From positions 3,276,137 to 3,340,136 of the forward strand of contig NZ_CP160797.1 of the NCBI RefSeq assembly GCF_040784915.1: 64,000 nt of DNA, read 5' to 3'. The DNA comes from Bacillus vallismortis (GTDB lineage: Bacteria; Bacillota; Bacilli; Bacillales; Bacillaceae). The translations under genes and the position numbers were made by a program. The stretch's first letter is position 1. Each line of letters begins with the position of its first letter. The notes beneath the pieces are model-generated. The model was given only the letters and a program-made list of their open reading frames with translations. It was not told the DNA's origin and searched no databases. Of this stretch, positions 1-7,741 are shown piece after piece.

Positions 1-934
1 GTGTAAAAGCAGCCAAACTAAAAGGTGAAACATACTTATCCAAAAATACATATGGAACAGCAAAAAAGATGATAAACGGACTGAAAGAAAGGACATTTGT
101 ATAAGCAAGGACCTTCAAAATTGACTTTTGCTCTTTTTGTTTAATTTTTCTTATCCCTTGATGGATAAGAATAGATACAGTAAGAACTAAGACAAAGAAA
201 GAAATCAAGTTCAGATTAGACAAAAAAGCCGAAGATTTTAATCTATTACTCAGAACATCTTCTAATAAAAGGTTTATTAGCGGGAGCATATACATAAGGA
301 TTAAAATCTTCTTTTCGAATAACTTGGTTCCTAATTCTGTAAAGTATTTATATATAAAATGAATATATAAAATCGGACAACTTACTAAAGTAAGGACAAG
401 CAGGTAAGTGCTAACCTCTTCCCCTCTTCTTGCGCCGCAGGCACTTACATACGCCACTGATACAAATAACAAAAATAAAATTAAAATATAAGCTGAAGTT
501 GATTTTCTCACTTTATTTATTCTGTAAACAAAAAATATACAAAACAAACAAATTGAATAAGATATTACTGGTATGAGATACATAAATAAATTTTCTTCAC
601 TTATTAGGCTAACATTTTGTAAATGAAATGATTTATTCTCTCTCTCAACAGTTAAGCTTTCTACATTGACCAATCTTCCGCTTTTTAATTGAATGTCACT
701 GCCTTTCTCTCCATTTACTTCAAGAATGATGTCACCCTTTTTCACACCTGTGTAATATTCATTTGTATAATCTACAACGTTGGTGACCTCTAACTTACCT
801 TCTTCATTTATCTTCACATCTGCACCTACGAAGATGTTAAAAACAAAACTATAAGAGAGGAAGATAACATAAATAAAACTTAAAATGATAAAAACTAGAG
901 ACAAATATTTATAGACGTTAATATATCTGTACAT
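1..934 (-). CDS. comP: ComP sensor histidine kinase, N-terminal part (runs off the left edge)
   Basis: This is the membrane sensor kinase that detects the ComX pheromone and phosphorylates ComA. Only the N-terminal 311 codons lie in the window; the frame is open to base 1. The visible part starts MYRYINVYKY and has a first transmembrane helix. An extracytoplasmic PDZ-like stretch follows, with the motif GVKKGDIILEVNGEKGSD. After it come several more hydrophobic helices, as expected for the multi-pass ComP input domain. The kinase core is outside the window. The ATG at 934 lies 15 bases after the comX stop and has a GGGATG ribosome site. The family is known to be highly polymorphic here, co-varying with comX and comQ, and this sequence differs strongly from the 168 N-terminus I remember. 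Confidence 0.9.
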   Translation of the reverse strand, partial: MYRYINVYKYLSLVFIILSFIYVIFLSYSFVFNIFVGADVKINEEGKLEVTNVVDYTNEYYTGVKKGDIILEVNGEKGSDIQLKSGRLVNVESLTVERENKSFHLQNVSLISEENLFMYLIPVISYSICLFCIFFVYRINKVRKSTSAYILILFLLFVSVAYVSACGARRGEEVSTYLLVLTLVSCPILYIHFIYKYFTELGTKLFEKKILILMYMLPLINLLLEDVLSNRLKSSAFLSNLNLISFFVLVLTVSILIHQGIRKIKQKEQKSILKVLAYTNVLSFSPFIIFFAVPYVFLDKYVSPFSLAAFT

Positions 935-949
935 TACATCATCCCATAA

Positions 950-1171
950 TTAAATAAAACTATTTCTTTTATCATCCTCAAAAAAATTACTGATAGCTTC
1001 TATTGGAGGCCACTTGCTTGTTCTTGGCACTTCTCCTTCTTCAAACGCATATAATATTGCTTTTTTTTCTTTTTCATTTATATTTAGCAAGGTTAAGTTC
1101 CCATTCTTAAATTGATCAAACGCTTCGGGATTGTTTGCTAGATGGCTTATGATTTTATCAATATGTTTCAA
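950..1171 (-). CDS. comX: ComX pheromone precursor, KWPPIE type
   Basis: This 73-residue precursor gives the quorum-sensing pheromone that ComQ isoprenylates on tryptophan and ComP senses. The only tryptophan is in SKWPPIEAISNFF. KWPPIE is the mature sequence I recall for the natto-type pheromone, farnesylated at an internal Trp. A tail of 15 residues (AISNFFEDDKRNSFI) follows that motif, so the active peptide must be trimmed at both ends, unlike 168 where the modified Trp sits near the precursor C-terminus. The start is TTG at 1171 with an AGGGGGAAT ribosome site, and it overlaps the comQ stop by 4 bases (TTGA), indicating translational coupling. Confidence 0.93.
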   Translation of the reverse strand: MKHIDKIISHLANNPEAFDQFKNGNLTLLNINEKEKKAILYAFEEGEVPRTSKWPPIEAISNFFEDDKRNSFI

Positions 1172-2037
1172 TTTATATTCCCCCTTAATAATTGAACAAA
1201 TAGTTTATTCTTTCTTTGTTCATCTAATCTCAGTTTTTTGAATGATTCCTTGAAGTTTTCCAATGCTAAATTTTTAATAACATTTAGATATAGTATTACA
1301 CCTGATTCTCGTAACTTCTTTTTCAATTCATCCAAATTATTAATCATATTATTTTCTTGCGCATAAAAATTTAATAAGTCAATTGACGATTGGTTATACT
1401 TATTCTTTAGATAGTAGAAGGCAAGCGTCTGTTTAGTTTTTAAGTCATTATTGTCAGGGTAATAAAGTCCAAAGTAATCATTCGCAATTTGTTCCACTAT
1501 GCCCAAATAACGTGAATACTCATCGACTATTTTATTATATTCTCCAGTTGCCAAATATACACCAAGAACACTAGGCAATGTTACAAGAGAACCTGACTTA
1601 GATTTAATCATTTCAATATACTCTGATTCTGAAGAGACTTTCAAATTTAAATCAACATGTTGTCCTTGTAAAGATTGGAGTGAATATTGTAAAGTCAGAC
1701 TTAAAAGTTTTGGATTGTTAGAAACTGAATTTATCACTTGCAAACTCAATGTATAAAGAGCGGTAGCTGCGTTAGTTGCTATAGAAGAATCTAATTGCAT
1801 CCAGGCAGCCTGAGTATTGTCTTTATCCTCAATATCGTCAAAAATGTCAGCAGATAAAATTAAAAGTTCAATACCGGCAGCCAACAAATCAATTGCTGTA
1901 TCATCTTTTCCGTCAAATGCTATGTAATGGTTATAAGCTAATTCAGCAAATGAAAATTGTTTTTTTTCTTCAATAAATGATATGAGTTTTGCTTTCAAGT
2001 CCTCATTTATAATATTTTCATCTACAATCTCCTTCAT
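1168..2037 (-). CDS. comQ: ComQ isoprenyl transferase modifying ComX
   Basis: ComQ is a polyprenyl-synthase-fold enzyme that processes ComX and attaches an isoprenoid to its tryptophan. The sequence is mostly helical. It carries the Asp-rich DDIED motif near residue 70, the Mg-diphosphate site of the family, and QGQHVDL further on. The ATG chosen here (2037) begins MKEIVDENIINED and aligns with the 168 N-terminus I remember. It has AAGGAG only 3 bases upstream. In-frame upstream alternatives are GTG at 2055, with no good ribosome site, and ATT at 2079, with a very strong site. Length is 289 residues from 2037, close to the family norm. The gene is visibly AT-rich and divergent, as expected for this polymorphic locus. 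Confidence 0.9.
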   Translation of the reverse strand: MKEIVDENIINEDLKAKLISFIEEKKQFSFAELAYNHYIAFDGKDDTAIDLLAAGIELLILSADIFDDIEDKDNTQAAWMQLDSSIATNAATALYTLSLQVINSVSNNPKLLSLTLQYSLQSLQGQHVDLNLKVSSESEYIEMIKSKSGSLVTLPSVLGVYLATGEYNKIVDEYSRYLGIVEQIANDYFGLYYPDNNDLKTKQTLAFYYLKNKYNQSSIDLLNFYAQENNMINNLDELKKKLRESGVILYLNVIKNLALENFKESFKKLRLDEQRKNKLFVQLLRGNIN

Positions 2038-2076
2038 TTTCTCCTTGATCCCCACAGAATCTAAACATATCTGCTC

Positions 2077-2097
2077 AATAACAACTACCTCCTCCCC
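2077..2097 (-). promoter_or_regulatory. Strong Shine-Dalgarno without an ATG upstream of comQ
   Basis: GGGGAGGAGG (2097-2088, minus strand) is the strongest ribosome site in this operon, yet no ATG or GTG lies at proper distance. Eight bases after it is ATT (2079-2077), in frame with comQ. One base further is an out-of-frame TTG that opens a five-codon mini-ORF. Either a non-canonical ATT start for a longer ComQ or a short leader peptide would explain it. Confidence 0.45.
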
Positions 2098-2192
2098 ATT
2101 CTATTTTACTAAATGGGCTATCCAAAGGACAGCAGGTTTTTCGTTTTTTAACAATCATATAATACTTTATCCTTTATTTGTATATGCAGAAC

Positions 2193-2220
2193 GAAAAAAA
2201 AGACTTGTTTCCAAGTCTTT
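2193..2220 (-). terminator. Terminator of degQ
   Basis: A 9-bp stem, AAAGACTTG pairing with CAAGTCTTT around a 4-base loop, is followed on the minus strand by a run of T residues. It lies directly after the degQ stop codon and separates degQ from the comQ promoter region. Confidence 0.85.
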
Positions 2221-2221
2221 T

Positions 2222-2362
2222 TCACGAAATTTTCATTGCATAATTGTATTTATCGAGCTGATCAATGCTTTTGTTAATGTTTCGTAATGAATCTGTCGTT
2301 TCTTTAATATCAAGTTCGAGTCGGAATAACAATTGTTTTACTTCTTCAAGTTTCTTTTCCAT
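2222..2362 (-). CDS. degQ: DegQ, small regulator stimulating DegU phosphorylation
   Basis: DegQ is a 46-residue cytoplasmic protein that promotes phosphotransfer from DegS to DegU, raising exoprotease, exopolymer and biofilm expression. Translation reads MEKKLEEVKQLLF at the start and NYAMKIS at the end, almost identical to the 168 protein I remember. It is amphipathic and helical. The ATG at 2362 has an AAGGAGTG ribosome site 8 bases upstream. The gene has its own terminator and lies upstream of comQ, as in all B. subtilis strains. Its promoter region contains a ComA box, linking it to the pheromone system next door. Confidence 0.95.
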   Translation of the reverse strand: MEKKLEEVKQLLFRLELDIKETTDSLRNINKSIDQLDKYNYAMKIS

Positions 2363-2400
2363 CGTTTCCACACTCCTTTTTTTGAAAGATCAATGAATTG

Positions 2401-2507
2401 TGTATGGTGAACGAGTCCTAGGTATTTGATCTGTTACTAATAGTGTATCTGCTTTCAGGTTATTTTTCACCGAAAAGTATGCAAAAAAGTCCTGCGTGAC
2501 ACCGCAA
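2401..2507 (-). promoter_or_regulatory. degQ promoter region with ComA box
   Basis: TTGCGGTGTCACGCAG (2507-2492, minus strand) matches the ComA recognition palindrome TTGCGG-N4-CCGCAA with two mismatches. It lies about 90 bases upstream of CATACA (2406-2401), the probable -10 hexamer. From memory, the lab-strain degQ -10 begins with C, and a C-to-T change there (the degQ(Hy) class) strongly increases expression. This sequence carries the C, suggesting the weaker form. The ComA box is seen directly; the -10 assignment is inference. Confidence 0.6.
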
Positions 2508-2651
2508 ATATCAATAGGTCTTTATGCTCGAAGGAATCACAACGAGAACGGGACTTTATTTCTATGTGAAGGAGCGTATATTTCTGCTGGAATTGAGAAA
2601 GATTCTTACTTCCCTTGATTTGAACGCATTTCGCATTTTAACTAAGTAAGA

Positions 2652-2789
2652 CTATAGTCCTCCGTACTGTATTTTCAAAATTGAATACGCGATTCTTGCC
2701 GTATCCTGACCGACAAACACCGAAAAGACCGCAACGCTAAAGTTGTGGCCTTTCGCTTTGTCATATTCGGCGATTAGAAATCTATACAT
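2652..2789 (-). CDS. Possible 45-residue small protein, unknown
   Basis: An ATG at 2789 opens a 45-codon frame, MYRFLIAEYDKAKG to KIQYGGL, between degQ and yuzC. An AAAGGGATG ribosome-like sequence lies about 9 bases upstream. Composition is protein-like, mixing basic and hydrophobic residues, with a small internal hydrophobic segment (VAVFSVFVG). It is divergent from yuzC, and its 5' region overlaps the yuzC leader. I recognise no family. No terminator is visible after it. It could equally be the decayed end of a longer gene. Confidence 0.3.
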   Translation of the reverse strand: MYRFLIAEYDKAKGHNFSVAVFSVFVGQDTARIAYSILKIQYGGL

Positions 2790-2821
2790 ATAGAAACATC
2801 CCTTTTGAGTGAGGTGCTCCC

Positions 2822-3187
2822 ATGAAATATCACTATCCTTGGTTTTACGCCTATCCTTATGAGATACGCCGCCCGCCTGCTCCTGACGGCAATACAGATA
2901 CCTTTATCCGTTCAGCGAAGCAGGCCGCAGGAATGTTCGCGGATGCCCAGCTCGTTCTCAGCCGCATTGCGGGCTCGCGGGAGCTCTCACGCCGCATCCT
3001 GACCGCAGCCGAGCAGTCAGATAAACAATCTGTAAAGCGCCTGATCAAACAAATGGGCGTCCGGCATGAAGTGGATGCGGTCTTTAATCCCGACGGCATT
3101 TACATCAGCCTTATCGGGACGCAAAGCCGAATGATTCTTGCTTTGCGGTGGTCAGAAGACCGCAATCATTTTGCGTCCATCAGATGA
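2822..3187 (+). CDS. yuzC: YuzC, conserved Bacillus protein of unknown function
   Basis: This 121-residue protein begins MKYHYPWFYAYPYEIRRPP, an aromatic and proline-rich N-terminus. A helical middle follows (FIRSAKQAAGMFADAQLVLSRIA), then a short beta-like C-terminal part (GIYISLIGTQSRMILALRW). It has no signal peptide or membrane helix. Aromatic-rich starts of this kind are common in Bacillus spore-associated proteins, but that role is inference. The start has a GTGAGGTG ribosome site. Its 3' end overlaps the 3' end of convergent yuxH by 22 bases. Confidence 0.8.
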   Translation: MKYHYPWFYAYPYEIRRPPAPDGNTDTFIRSAKQAAGMFADAQLVLSRIAGSRELSRRILTAAEQSDKQSVKRLIKQMGVRHEVDAVFNPDGIYISLIGTQSRMILALRWSEDRNHFASIR

Positions 3188-4395
3188 TGACACCACTCCA
3201 GAGCCTCAAGATAACACTCATACGCTTCTTCTTTATCCAGTTCTTTGCCTAATTCTGTATGAGTGTCCCAGTTGTTGCTTTCAATACATTTCACAAGCTC
3301 AAGCATGTGGTAGTAGTCGTTTTGATGGCCTAATAACGCTTTTCCGACTTCATCTTTTAAAGGCAATTCTTGAATAATCTCTTCTATTTCTCTATGCAGC
3401 AGGGTGTCTATGAGAGAAAACATTCCGATCAGCATATAAGAAGCAGGCTGCGGCCGGGCTGTTTTTCTCGCCAGCAGTTCACAAAGCTTTGCTCTCATCA
3501 AAGAAATCTTAATGATTTCGTGCTTGCTGGAATGCCCTTTTCTGCTTAAATCCTTAAAGGAAAGAATGTATATCCACCGTTTGATTTCATTAAATCCCAG
3601 CAGCATAATAGCCTGCTGAATGCTTTCAATTTTCTGGCTCAAACGGCTGTGGGATGAGTTTAAAAATTTTAAGATTTGATAGGACAGTGATAAATCCCGC
3701 TCTATGTACTCTGTCACACGCTTTATGTTAGGCTGCTCTTTGCTCAATTCGTTAAGCAGTTCATAGTATGAATAGAAATGAGTCGACAAATCATGCCCGC
3801 TGATGATGCGCGGCTCGCTGAAAAAATAGCCCTGAAATAATTGAAAGCCGTCTTGGGCCGCCTGTTTATATTCTTTTCTGGTCTCAACTTTTTCCGCTAA
3901 AAAGATCAAGCCTCTGCAGCCGTAGGTTTGCAAAATTTTTCTGCGTTCCATTCGGGTTGTTTTAAGAAAATCAATTTTCAATATATCAATATAGCTCATG
4001 AGCTTTTCCAGTAAGTCTTCATTTTGCGGGTTTATTGCATAAAAATCATCGAGCGCCAGCATATACCCCATTTTTTTCAGTTCTTTGCATCTTGAGATGA
4101 GGGCCGGCGTGATTGGTATATCTTCAAGGATTTCAATGACAAGCTGCTTCGGATTAAAGGAGGTGGGAAGATTCGAAAACATCAGGCTTTCCGTAAAATT
4201 AACAAAACAGCGTTTCCCTTCCGTCAGCTTCTCAATTCCGATGTTTAAAAAGCTGTTAATCACCAAATCTGCTGTTGCCTGGTCGCCGTCTTTAGCGCTA
4301 TAGACATTCTCTTCGCTTTCTCTATACAGCAGTTCATAAGCAACAACCTGTTCTTTTCTATTAAAAATAGGCTGTCTTGCAACAAACACCCTCAT
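3166..4395 (-). CDS. yuxH: YuxH/PdeH, EAL-HDOD cyclic-di-GMP phosphodiesterase
   Basis: This 409-residue cytoplasmic protein has an N-terminal EAL-family domain and a C-terminal HDOD domain (about residues 200-390). EAL hallmarks are ARQPIFNRKEQVVAYELLYR at the start, where AYELL replaces the canonical EAL, then LALDDF, FLAEKVETR and FQLFQGYFFSEP. From the literature I recall YuxH (PdeH) as the c-di-GMP-hydrolysing enzyme of B. subtilis, tied to motility and repressed by Spo0A. HDOD marks include a helical block with SLSYQILKFLNSS and IQQAIMLLGFNEIKRWI. The start ATG is at 4395 with a GGGGGA ribosome site. The gene is convergent with yuzC. Confidence 0.9.
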   Translation of the reverse strand: MRVFVARQPIFNRKEQVVAYELLYRESEENVYSAKDGDQATADLVINSFLNIGIEKLTEGKRCFVNFTESLMFSNLPTSFNPKQLVIEILEDIPITPALISRCKELKKMGYMLALDDFYAINPQNEDLLEKLMSYIDILKIDFLKTTRMERRKILQTYGCRGLIFLAEKVETRKEYKQAAQDGFQLFQGYFFSEPRIISGHDLSTHFYSYYELLNELSKEQPNIKRVTEYIERDLSLSYQILKFLNSSHSRLSQKIESIQQAIMLLGFNEIKRWIYILSFKDLSRKGHSSKHEIIKISLMRAKLCELLARKTARPQPASYMLIGMFSLIDTLLHREIEEIIQELPLKDEVGKALLGHQNDYYHMLELVKCIESNNWDTHTELGKELDKEEAYECYLEALEWCHHLMDAK

Positions 4396-4496
4396 TGATT
4401 TATCCCCCTTACACTACGCGCGGCGTTCACTCTTAAGTATATCAAATAATTTGACGAAAATTGTCTAAACATGAAAAATAATATATTCATAAAGAA

Positions 4497-4536
4497 AACT
4501 GGCCTCTTCGCGAACGAAAGGCCAGTTTTCTTTATT
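4497..4536. terminator. Terminator after pncB
   Basis: AAAACTGGCC pairs with GGCCAGTTTT around a loop of about 20 bases that can itself pair partly. T-rich tracts follow on both strands, so it can act in both directions. It sits between the pncB stop and the yuxH promoter region. Confidence 0.8.
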
Positions 4537-4537
4537 T

Positions 4538-6004
4538 TTATTCAAGTTCTTCATCAAGTCTGCTTTTCACTTCGTGAATCCGTTGCATTTTATTGCTCCA
4601 GCAGTCCTCGCTTAAATCAACCGGATATTCTTCCGGCTTGCTGATTCTTTTATATTCCTCCCACAGCAGGCTGAGGTTATCCTGTACATACTGCTGTATG
4701 TCTGATATCTCAGGGTTTTGGTAACAAAGAATACCCTTTTCAAAAATCAGCTCATGAAGATCCTTCGCATAAAAATTGGTGACAAATTTGCTGATGAATG
4801 TATGAACCGGGTGGAACATTCTGAGCCGCTTCTGATCATTCACCTGCTCATCATAAAGCGCAATATAGTCACCTTCAGAATGATGATTGGACTGATTGAT
4901 AATACGGTACACTTTCTTTCTGCCCGGTGTCGTCACTTTTTCAGGATTAGACGAAATTTTGATCGTATCGACCAGTTTCCCGTCTTCTTCAATGGCTACA
5001 AGCTTGTAAACCGCGCCGAGAGCCGGCTGGTCATAGGCTGTAATCAGCTTGGTACCGACACCCCAGACATCAATGCGCGCTCCCTGAGCCTTTAAATTCA
5101 TAATGGTATGCTCATCCAAGTCACTTGACGCAATGACTTTCGCGTCTGTAAATCCTGCTTCATCGAGCATTTTCCGGGCTTTTTTTGACAGGTACGCCAA
5201 ATCGCCGCTGTCAAGGCGGATGCCAATAAAGTTGATGCGGTCTCCGAATTCCTTGGCAACCTTAATCGCATTCGGCATGCCTGAACGAAGCGTGTCATAC
5301 GTGTCTACTAAGAAGACGCAATCCTTATGCGTTTCCGCGTATTTCTTGAAAGCTGTATATTCATCGCGGTAGGCCTGCACAAGCGCATGCGCATGAGTGC
5401 CGGAGACCGGGATATTAAAGCGCTTTCCGGCTCTTACATTGCTTGTCGCGCTGAAGCCGCCGATTAAGGCTGCTCTCGCTCCCCACATGGCCGCATCCAT
5501 TTCATGCGCCCGTCTTGTTCCAAATTCAAGCGCGACTTCATCGCCGATGACGCCTTTAATCCGGGCAGCCTTTGTTGCGATTAATGTTTGGTAGTTCACA
5601 ATGTTGAGCAAAGCCGTTTCAATCAGCTGCGCTTCTACAAGGGGAGCTTCCACCCTCATAATCGGCTCATTGTTAAAAACGAGTTCTCCTTCTTTCATGG
5701 AATAAAGTGAACCTGTAAAAGTTAAACCGCGCAAATATTCAATAAAATCTTCATGATACCCGAGTTCTTCCTGTAAATAATTCAGGTCGCTATCCGTAAA
5801 CTTGAAATTTTCCAAGTATTCGATGGCTTTTTCCAAGCCCGCAAATACCGCATAGCCATTTTCAAACGGAAGCCTTCTGAAAAAAAGCTCAAAAATCGCT
5901 TTCTTTTCATGAATGCCGTCCCTCCAGTAGGTTTCGGCCATATTGATTTGATAAAGGTCTGTATGTAATGACAGGCTGTCATCTTTAAATCCATACTCTA
6001 ACAC
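4538..6004 (-). CDS. pncB: Nicotinate phosphoribosyltransferase
   Basis: PncB (YueK) makes nicotinate mononucleotide from nicotinate and PRPP in NAD salvage. The 488-residue protein contains SLHTDLYQINMAETYW at the start, typical of the family. It also has EFGTRRAHEMDAAMWGARAALIGG with the active-site region, GTHAHALVQAY with the likely phosphorylated His, VDTYDTL, and IRLDSGDLAYLS for PRPP binding. The start is GTG at 6004 with AAGGAAGGGG 6 bases upstream; that ribosome site overlaps the end of pncA. The two genes are therefore coupled: PncA produces nicotinate, PncB consumes it. Confidence 0.97.
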   Translation of the reverse strand: MLEYGFKDDSLSLHTDLYQINMAETYWRDGIHEKKAIFELFFRRLPFENGYAVFAGLEKAIEYLENFKFTDSDLNYLQEELGYHEDFIEYLRGLTFTGSLYSMKEGELVFNNEPIMRVEAPLVEAQLIETALLNIVNYQTLIATKAARIKGVIGDEVALEFGTRRAHEMDAAMWGARAALIGGFSATSNVRAGKRFNIPVSGTHAHALVQAYRDEYTAFKKYAETHKDCVFLVDTYDTLRSGMPNAIKVAKEFGDRINFIGIRLDSGDLAYLSKKARKMLDEAGFTDAKVIASSDLDEHTIMNLKAQGARIDVWGVGTKLITAYDQPALGAVYKLVAIEEDGKLVDTIKISSNPEKVTTPGRKKVYRIINQSNHHSEGDYIALYDEQVNDQKRLRMFHPVHTFISKFVTNFYAKDLHELIFEKGILCYQNPEISDIQQYVQDNLSLLWEEYKRISKPEEYPVDLSEDCWSNKMQRIHEVKSRLDEELE

Positions 6005-6019
6005 TGTTTTTCCCCTTCC

Positions 6020-6571
6020 TTACTCTGCCACTTGCGCTCCGATGCTGTTTGCAAAATGGGAAAGAGCCCACGTGTGCCCCTCCTGATTAAAGCTGGCAAC
6101 AGCCTGTTTATGCACAACAATCCGGAACCCTTTGTTGTATGCGTCAACCGCTGTATGCAACACACAAATATCTGTGCAGACGCCGGCAAGATGCAGTTCG
6201 CCAATCTGCCGCTCTCTGAGTTTGAGCTCTAAATCAGTACCCGCAAAAGCAGAATATCTCGTTTTTTCCATGTAGTATACGTTTGGTTCATGTTCATGTT
6301 TCTGATATAGAGGCAAAAGCTTTCCGTACAGATCTTTTCCATCCGTGCCTTTAATATTATGCGGAGGAAAAAGACGGGTTTCAGGGTGATATTGATCCCC
6401 TTCATGATGAGAATCTACTGCAAATACGGCATAATCACCGTTTGTGATGAAGTCTTCAGTCAAATTGACAATCGCCTCTTCTATCATTCTGCCAGGCTCT
6501 CCGCAAGTCAATTTTCCGTCACTCGCCACAAAATCATTCGTATAATCTATACAAATAAGTGCTTTTTTCAT
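6020..6571 (-). CDS. pncA: Nicotinamidase
   Basis: PncA (YueJ) hydrolyses nicotinamide to nicotinate, feeding PncB. The 183-residue protein is an isochorismatase-fold hydrolase. The catalytic Asp is in ALICIDYTNDF near residue 9, the Lys in YMEKTRYSAF, and the Cys in AGVCTDICVLHTA. VDSHHEGDQYHPE supplies metal ligands. I chose the ATG at 6571 (MKKALICIDYTNDF), which has GGGGAGG 8 bases upstream. The frame is open 22 codons further, but without conserved residues. It follows yueI in the same direction after a terminator. Confidence 0.95.
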   Translation of the reverse strand: MKKALICIDYTNDFVASDGKLTCGEPGRMIEEAIVNLTEDFITNGDYAVFAVDSHHEGDQYHPETRLFPPHNIKGTDGKDLYGKLLPLYQKHEHEPNVYYMEKTRYSAFAGTDLELKLRERQIGELHLAGVCTDICVLHTAVDAYNKGFRIVVHKQAVASFNQEGHTWALSHFANSIGAQVAE

Positions 6572-6640
6572 AGCTGGCCTCCCCGCCATCAGTATGAGAA
6601 CATTATATCTTATCTCCAGTTGTAAGGGAATTGCCATGAA

Positions 6641-6667
6641 TAAAAAGACAAACGATCCGTTTGTCTC
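6641..6667 (-). terminator. Terminator of yueI
   Basis: GAGACAAACG pairs with CGTTTGTCTT around a short loop, followed by TTTTTA on the minus strand. It lies directly after the yueI stop and before pncA. Confidence 0.8.
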
Positions 6668-7066
6668 TTAAGGTTTCAGCACTGACCGGTTAAAAATGTC
6701 GTCCTGAATATATATCAATTCACGATTTACAGCAGTGTCAGCCGCAATGACAAGGCCTAGAGGCGTATGAAACTGAAGATCCGATACGATCTTGAAGTGC
6801 ACTCCGTTCCGGTTCGCCATTTGGATATAAGGAGAGTAAGACTGATACTGAAGCTCTCCATTAATCAAAAGGGTGATGTTTTTGCTGTTTTTGAGCGCAC
6901 GCTCCGCTTCTTCATACGGTTTGCTTCTGAGCACCTGTCCTTTCGTCAGTGCCAAAAGCACTCTTTCCCTTAATGAGCCTAAAAACAAGTGGCGCTCGTC
7001 AGGTTTTGTTTCCAAGGGCCCATACATTCCTTGCTGCAAATAGAGATCCATTTTATCATCACTCAA
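6668..7066 (-). CDS. yueI: YueI family protein (DUF1694)
   Basis: A 132-residue cytoplasmic protein of the DUF1694 family, function unknown. Recognisable stretches are LGSLRERVLLALTKGQVL, ITLLINGEL and GLVIAADTAVNRELIYIQDD. No membrane segment or catalytic signature is apparent. The start is TTG at 7066 with a GGGAGG ribosome site about 9 bases upstream. An internal ATG at codon 6 is the alternative. It runs in the same direction as yueH and yueG upstream. Confidence 0.85.
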   Translation of the reverse strand: MSDDKMDLYLQQGMYGPLETKPDERHLFLGSLRERVLLALTKGQVLRSKPYEEAERALKNSKNITLLINGELQYQSYSPYIQMANRNGVHFKIVSDLQFHTPLGLVIAADTAVNRELIYIQDDIFNRSVLKP

Positions 7067-7137
7067 AAGCTCGTCCTCCCGTCTTGTTTGTCTTCATTAT
7101 CACCTGATCAGGCAGGAGCTAAACTTTCAAGGGCCGC

Positions 7138-7386
7138 TTACATTTCTGTTACCCAATGCATAATTTTTTTGGCCAGCTCACCTGCCGTTACTTCCTCTGT
7201 ATGCCGGCGCAAAGAAGCTTCCAGGCGTTCAGGCAGAGCTGCTTTATCTTCTTCATAAGAAATGATCGTGCTCCACTCCATCTGCGGAACCGCTACAAGC
7301 GTGTGCAGTTCTTTTCTGTTTTCATGCAGATACACGTCTGTGATCATTCCGGTTTGCGTATTGATATTCGCTTTTCTTATTTTCAT
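7138..7386 (-). CDS. yueH: YueH family small protein
   Basis: An 82-residue soluble protein of unknown function, beginning MKIRKANINTQTGMITDVYL. It is rich in charged residues and ends in a helix (VTAGELAKKIMHWVTEM). The ATG at 7386 has GAGAGGT 8 bases upstream. A TTG directly in front would add one residue. It lies between yueG and yueI, all leftward. I assign it by order and similarity to the 168 protein I remember. Confidence 0.85.
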   Translation of the reverse strand: MKIRKANINTQTGMITDVYLHENRKELHTLVAVPQMEWSTIISYEEDKAALPERLEASLRRHTEEVTAGELAKKIMHWVTEM

Positions 7387-7426
7387 CAAACATGACCTCT
7401 CTATTCAAAGACTACCCATATTATAC

Positions 7427-7466
7427 AATAAAAAAGCAACAGCCTCCCCTGAAAAGGCTGTTACCC
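7427..7466 (-). terminator. Terminator of yueG
   Basis: AACAGCC pairs with GGCTGTT around an 11-base loop, followed by a T tract on the minus strand. The stem reaches into the last codons of yueG. Confidence 0.8.
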
Positions 7467-7682
7467 GTTAAACGAAACTGTTTCATCAATGATATCGGCA
7501 TCTTTGAAGAGCGTTTTACTCGTTTGGTTATTGATGCTCACAAAATCACCGAGCTGAAACGCCCCCGAGCCCACGCCTGAGTGATCGACGCTTTTCGGTG
7601 AAATCGCAAACACATCTCCAAAACTGGCCGCCGCATCACCTGATATTGACATAATATAAATCGGACCTACAATCGCAGGCAT
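7461..7682 (-). CDS. yueG: GerPA/GerPF-like spore germination protein
   Basis: A 73-residue protein with the GerPA/PF-family pattern [23 protein letters not shown] and [21 protein letters not shown]. Family members help germinants pass the spore coat, and expression in the mother cell late in sporulation is typical. The ATG at 7682 has GGAGGTGG 5 bases upstream; 16 further upstream codons are open but lack conservation. It stands alone outside the gerP operon. The germination role is inferred from the family only. Confidence 0.88.
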   Translation of the reverse strand: MPAIVGPIYIMSISGDAAASFGDVFAISPKSVDHSGVGSGAFQLGDFVSINNQTSKTLFKDADIIDETVSFNG

Positions 7683-7741
7683 TTCCCCACCTCCGCATTG
7701 ACTTACAGCATCATATGCAAAGAGGCGCAAATGGTGCCCGC

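Noticed and set aside
2524-2649. 41-codon plus-strand frame (MLEGITTRTG to RILTK) downstream of the ComA box
   Set aside because: No ribosome site or conservation evidence; it overlaps the degQ control region.
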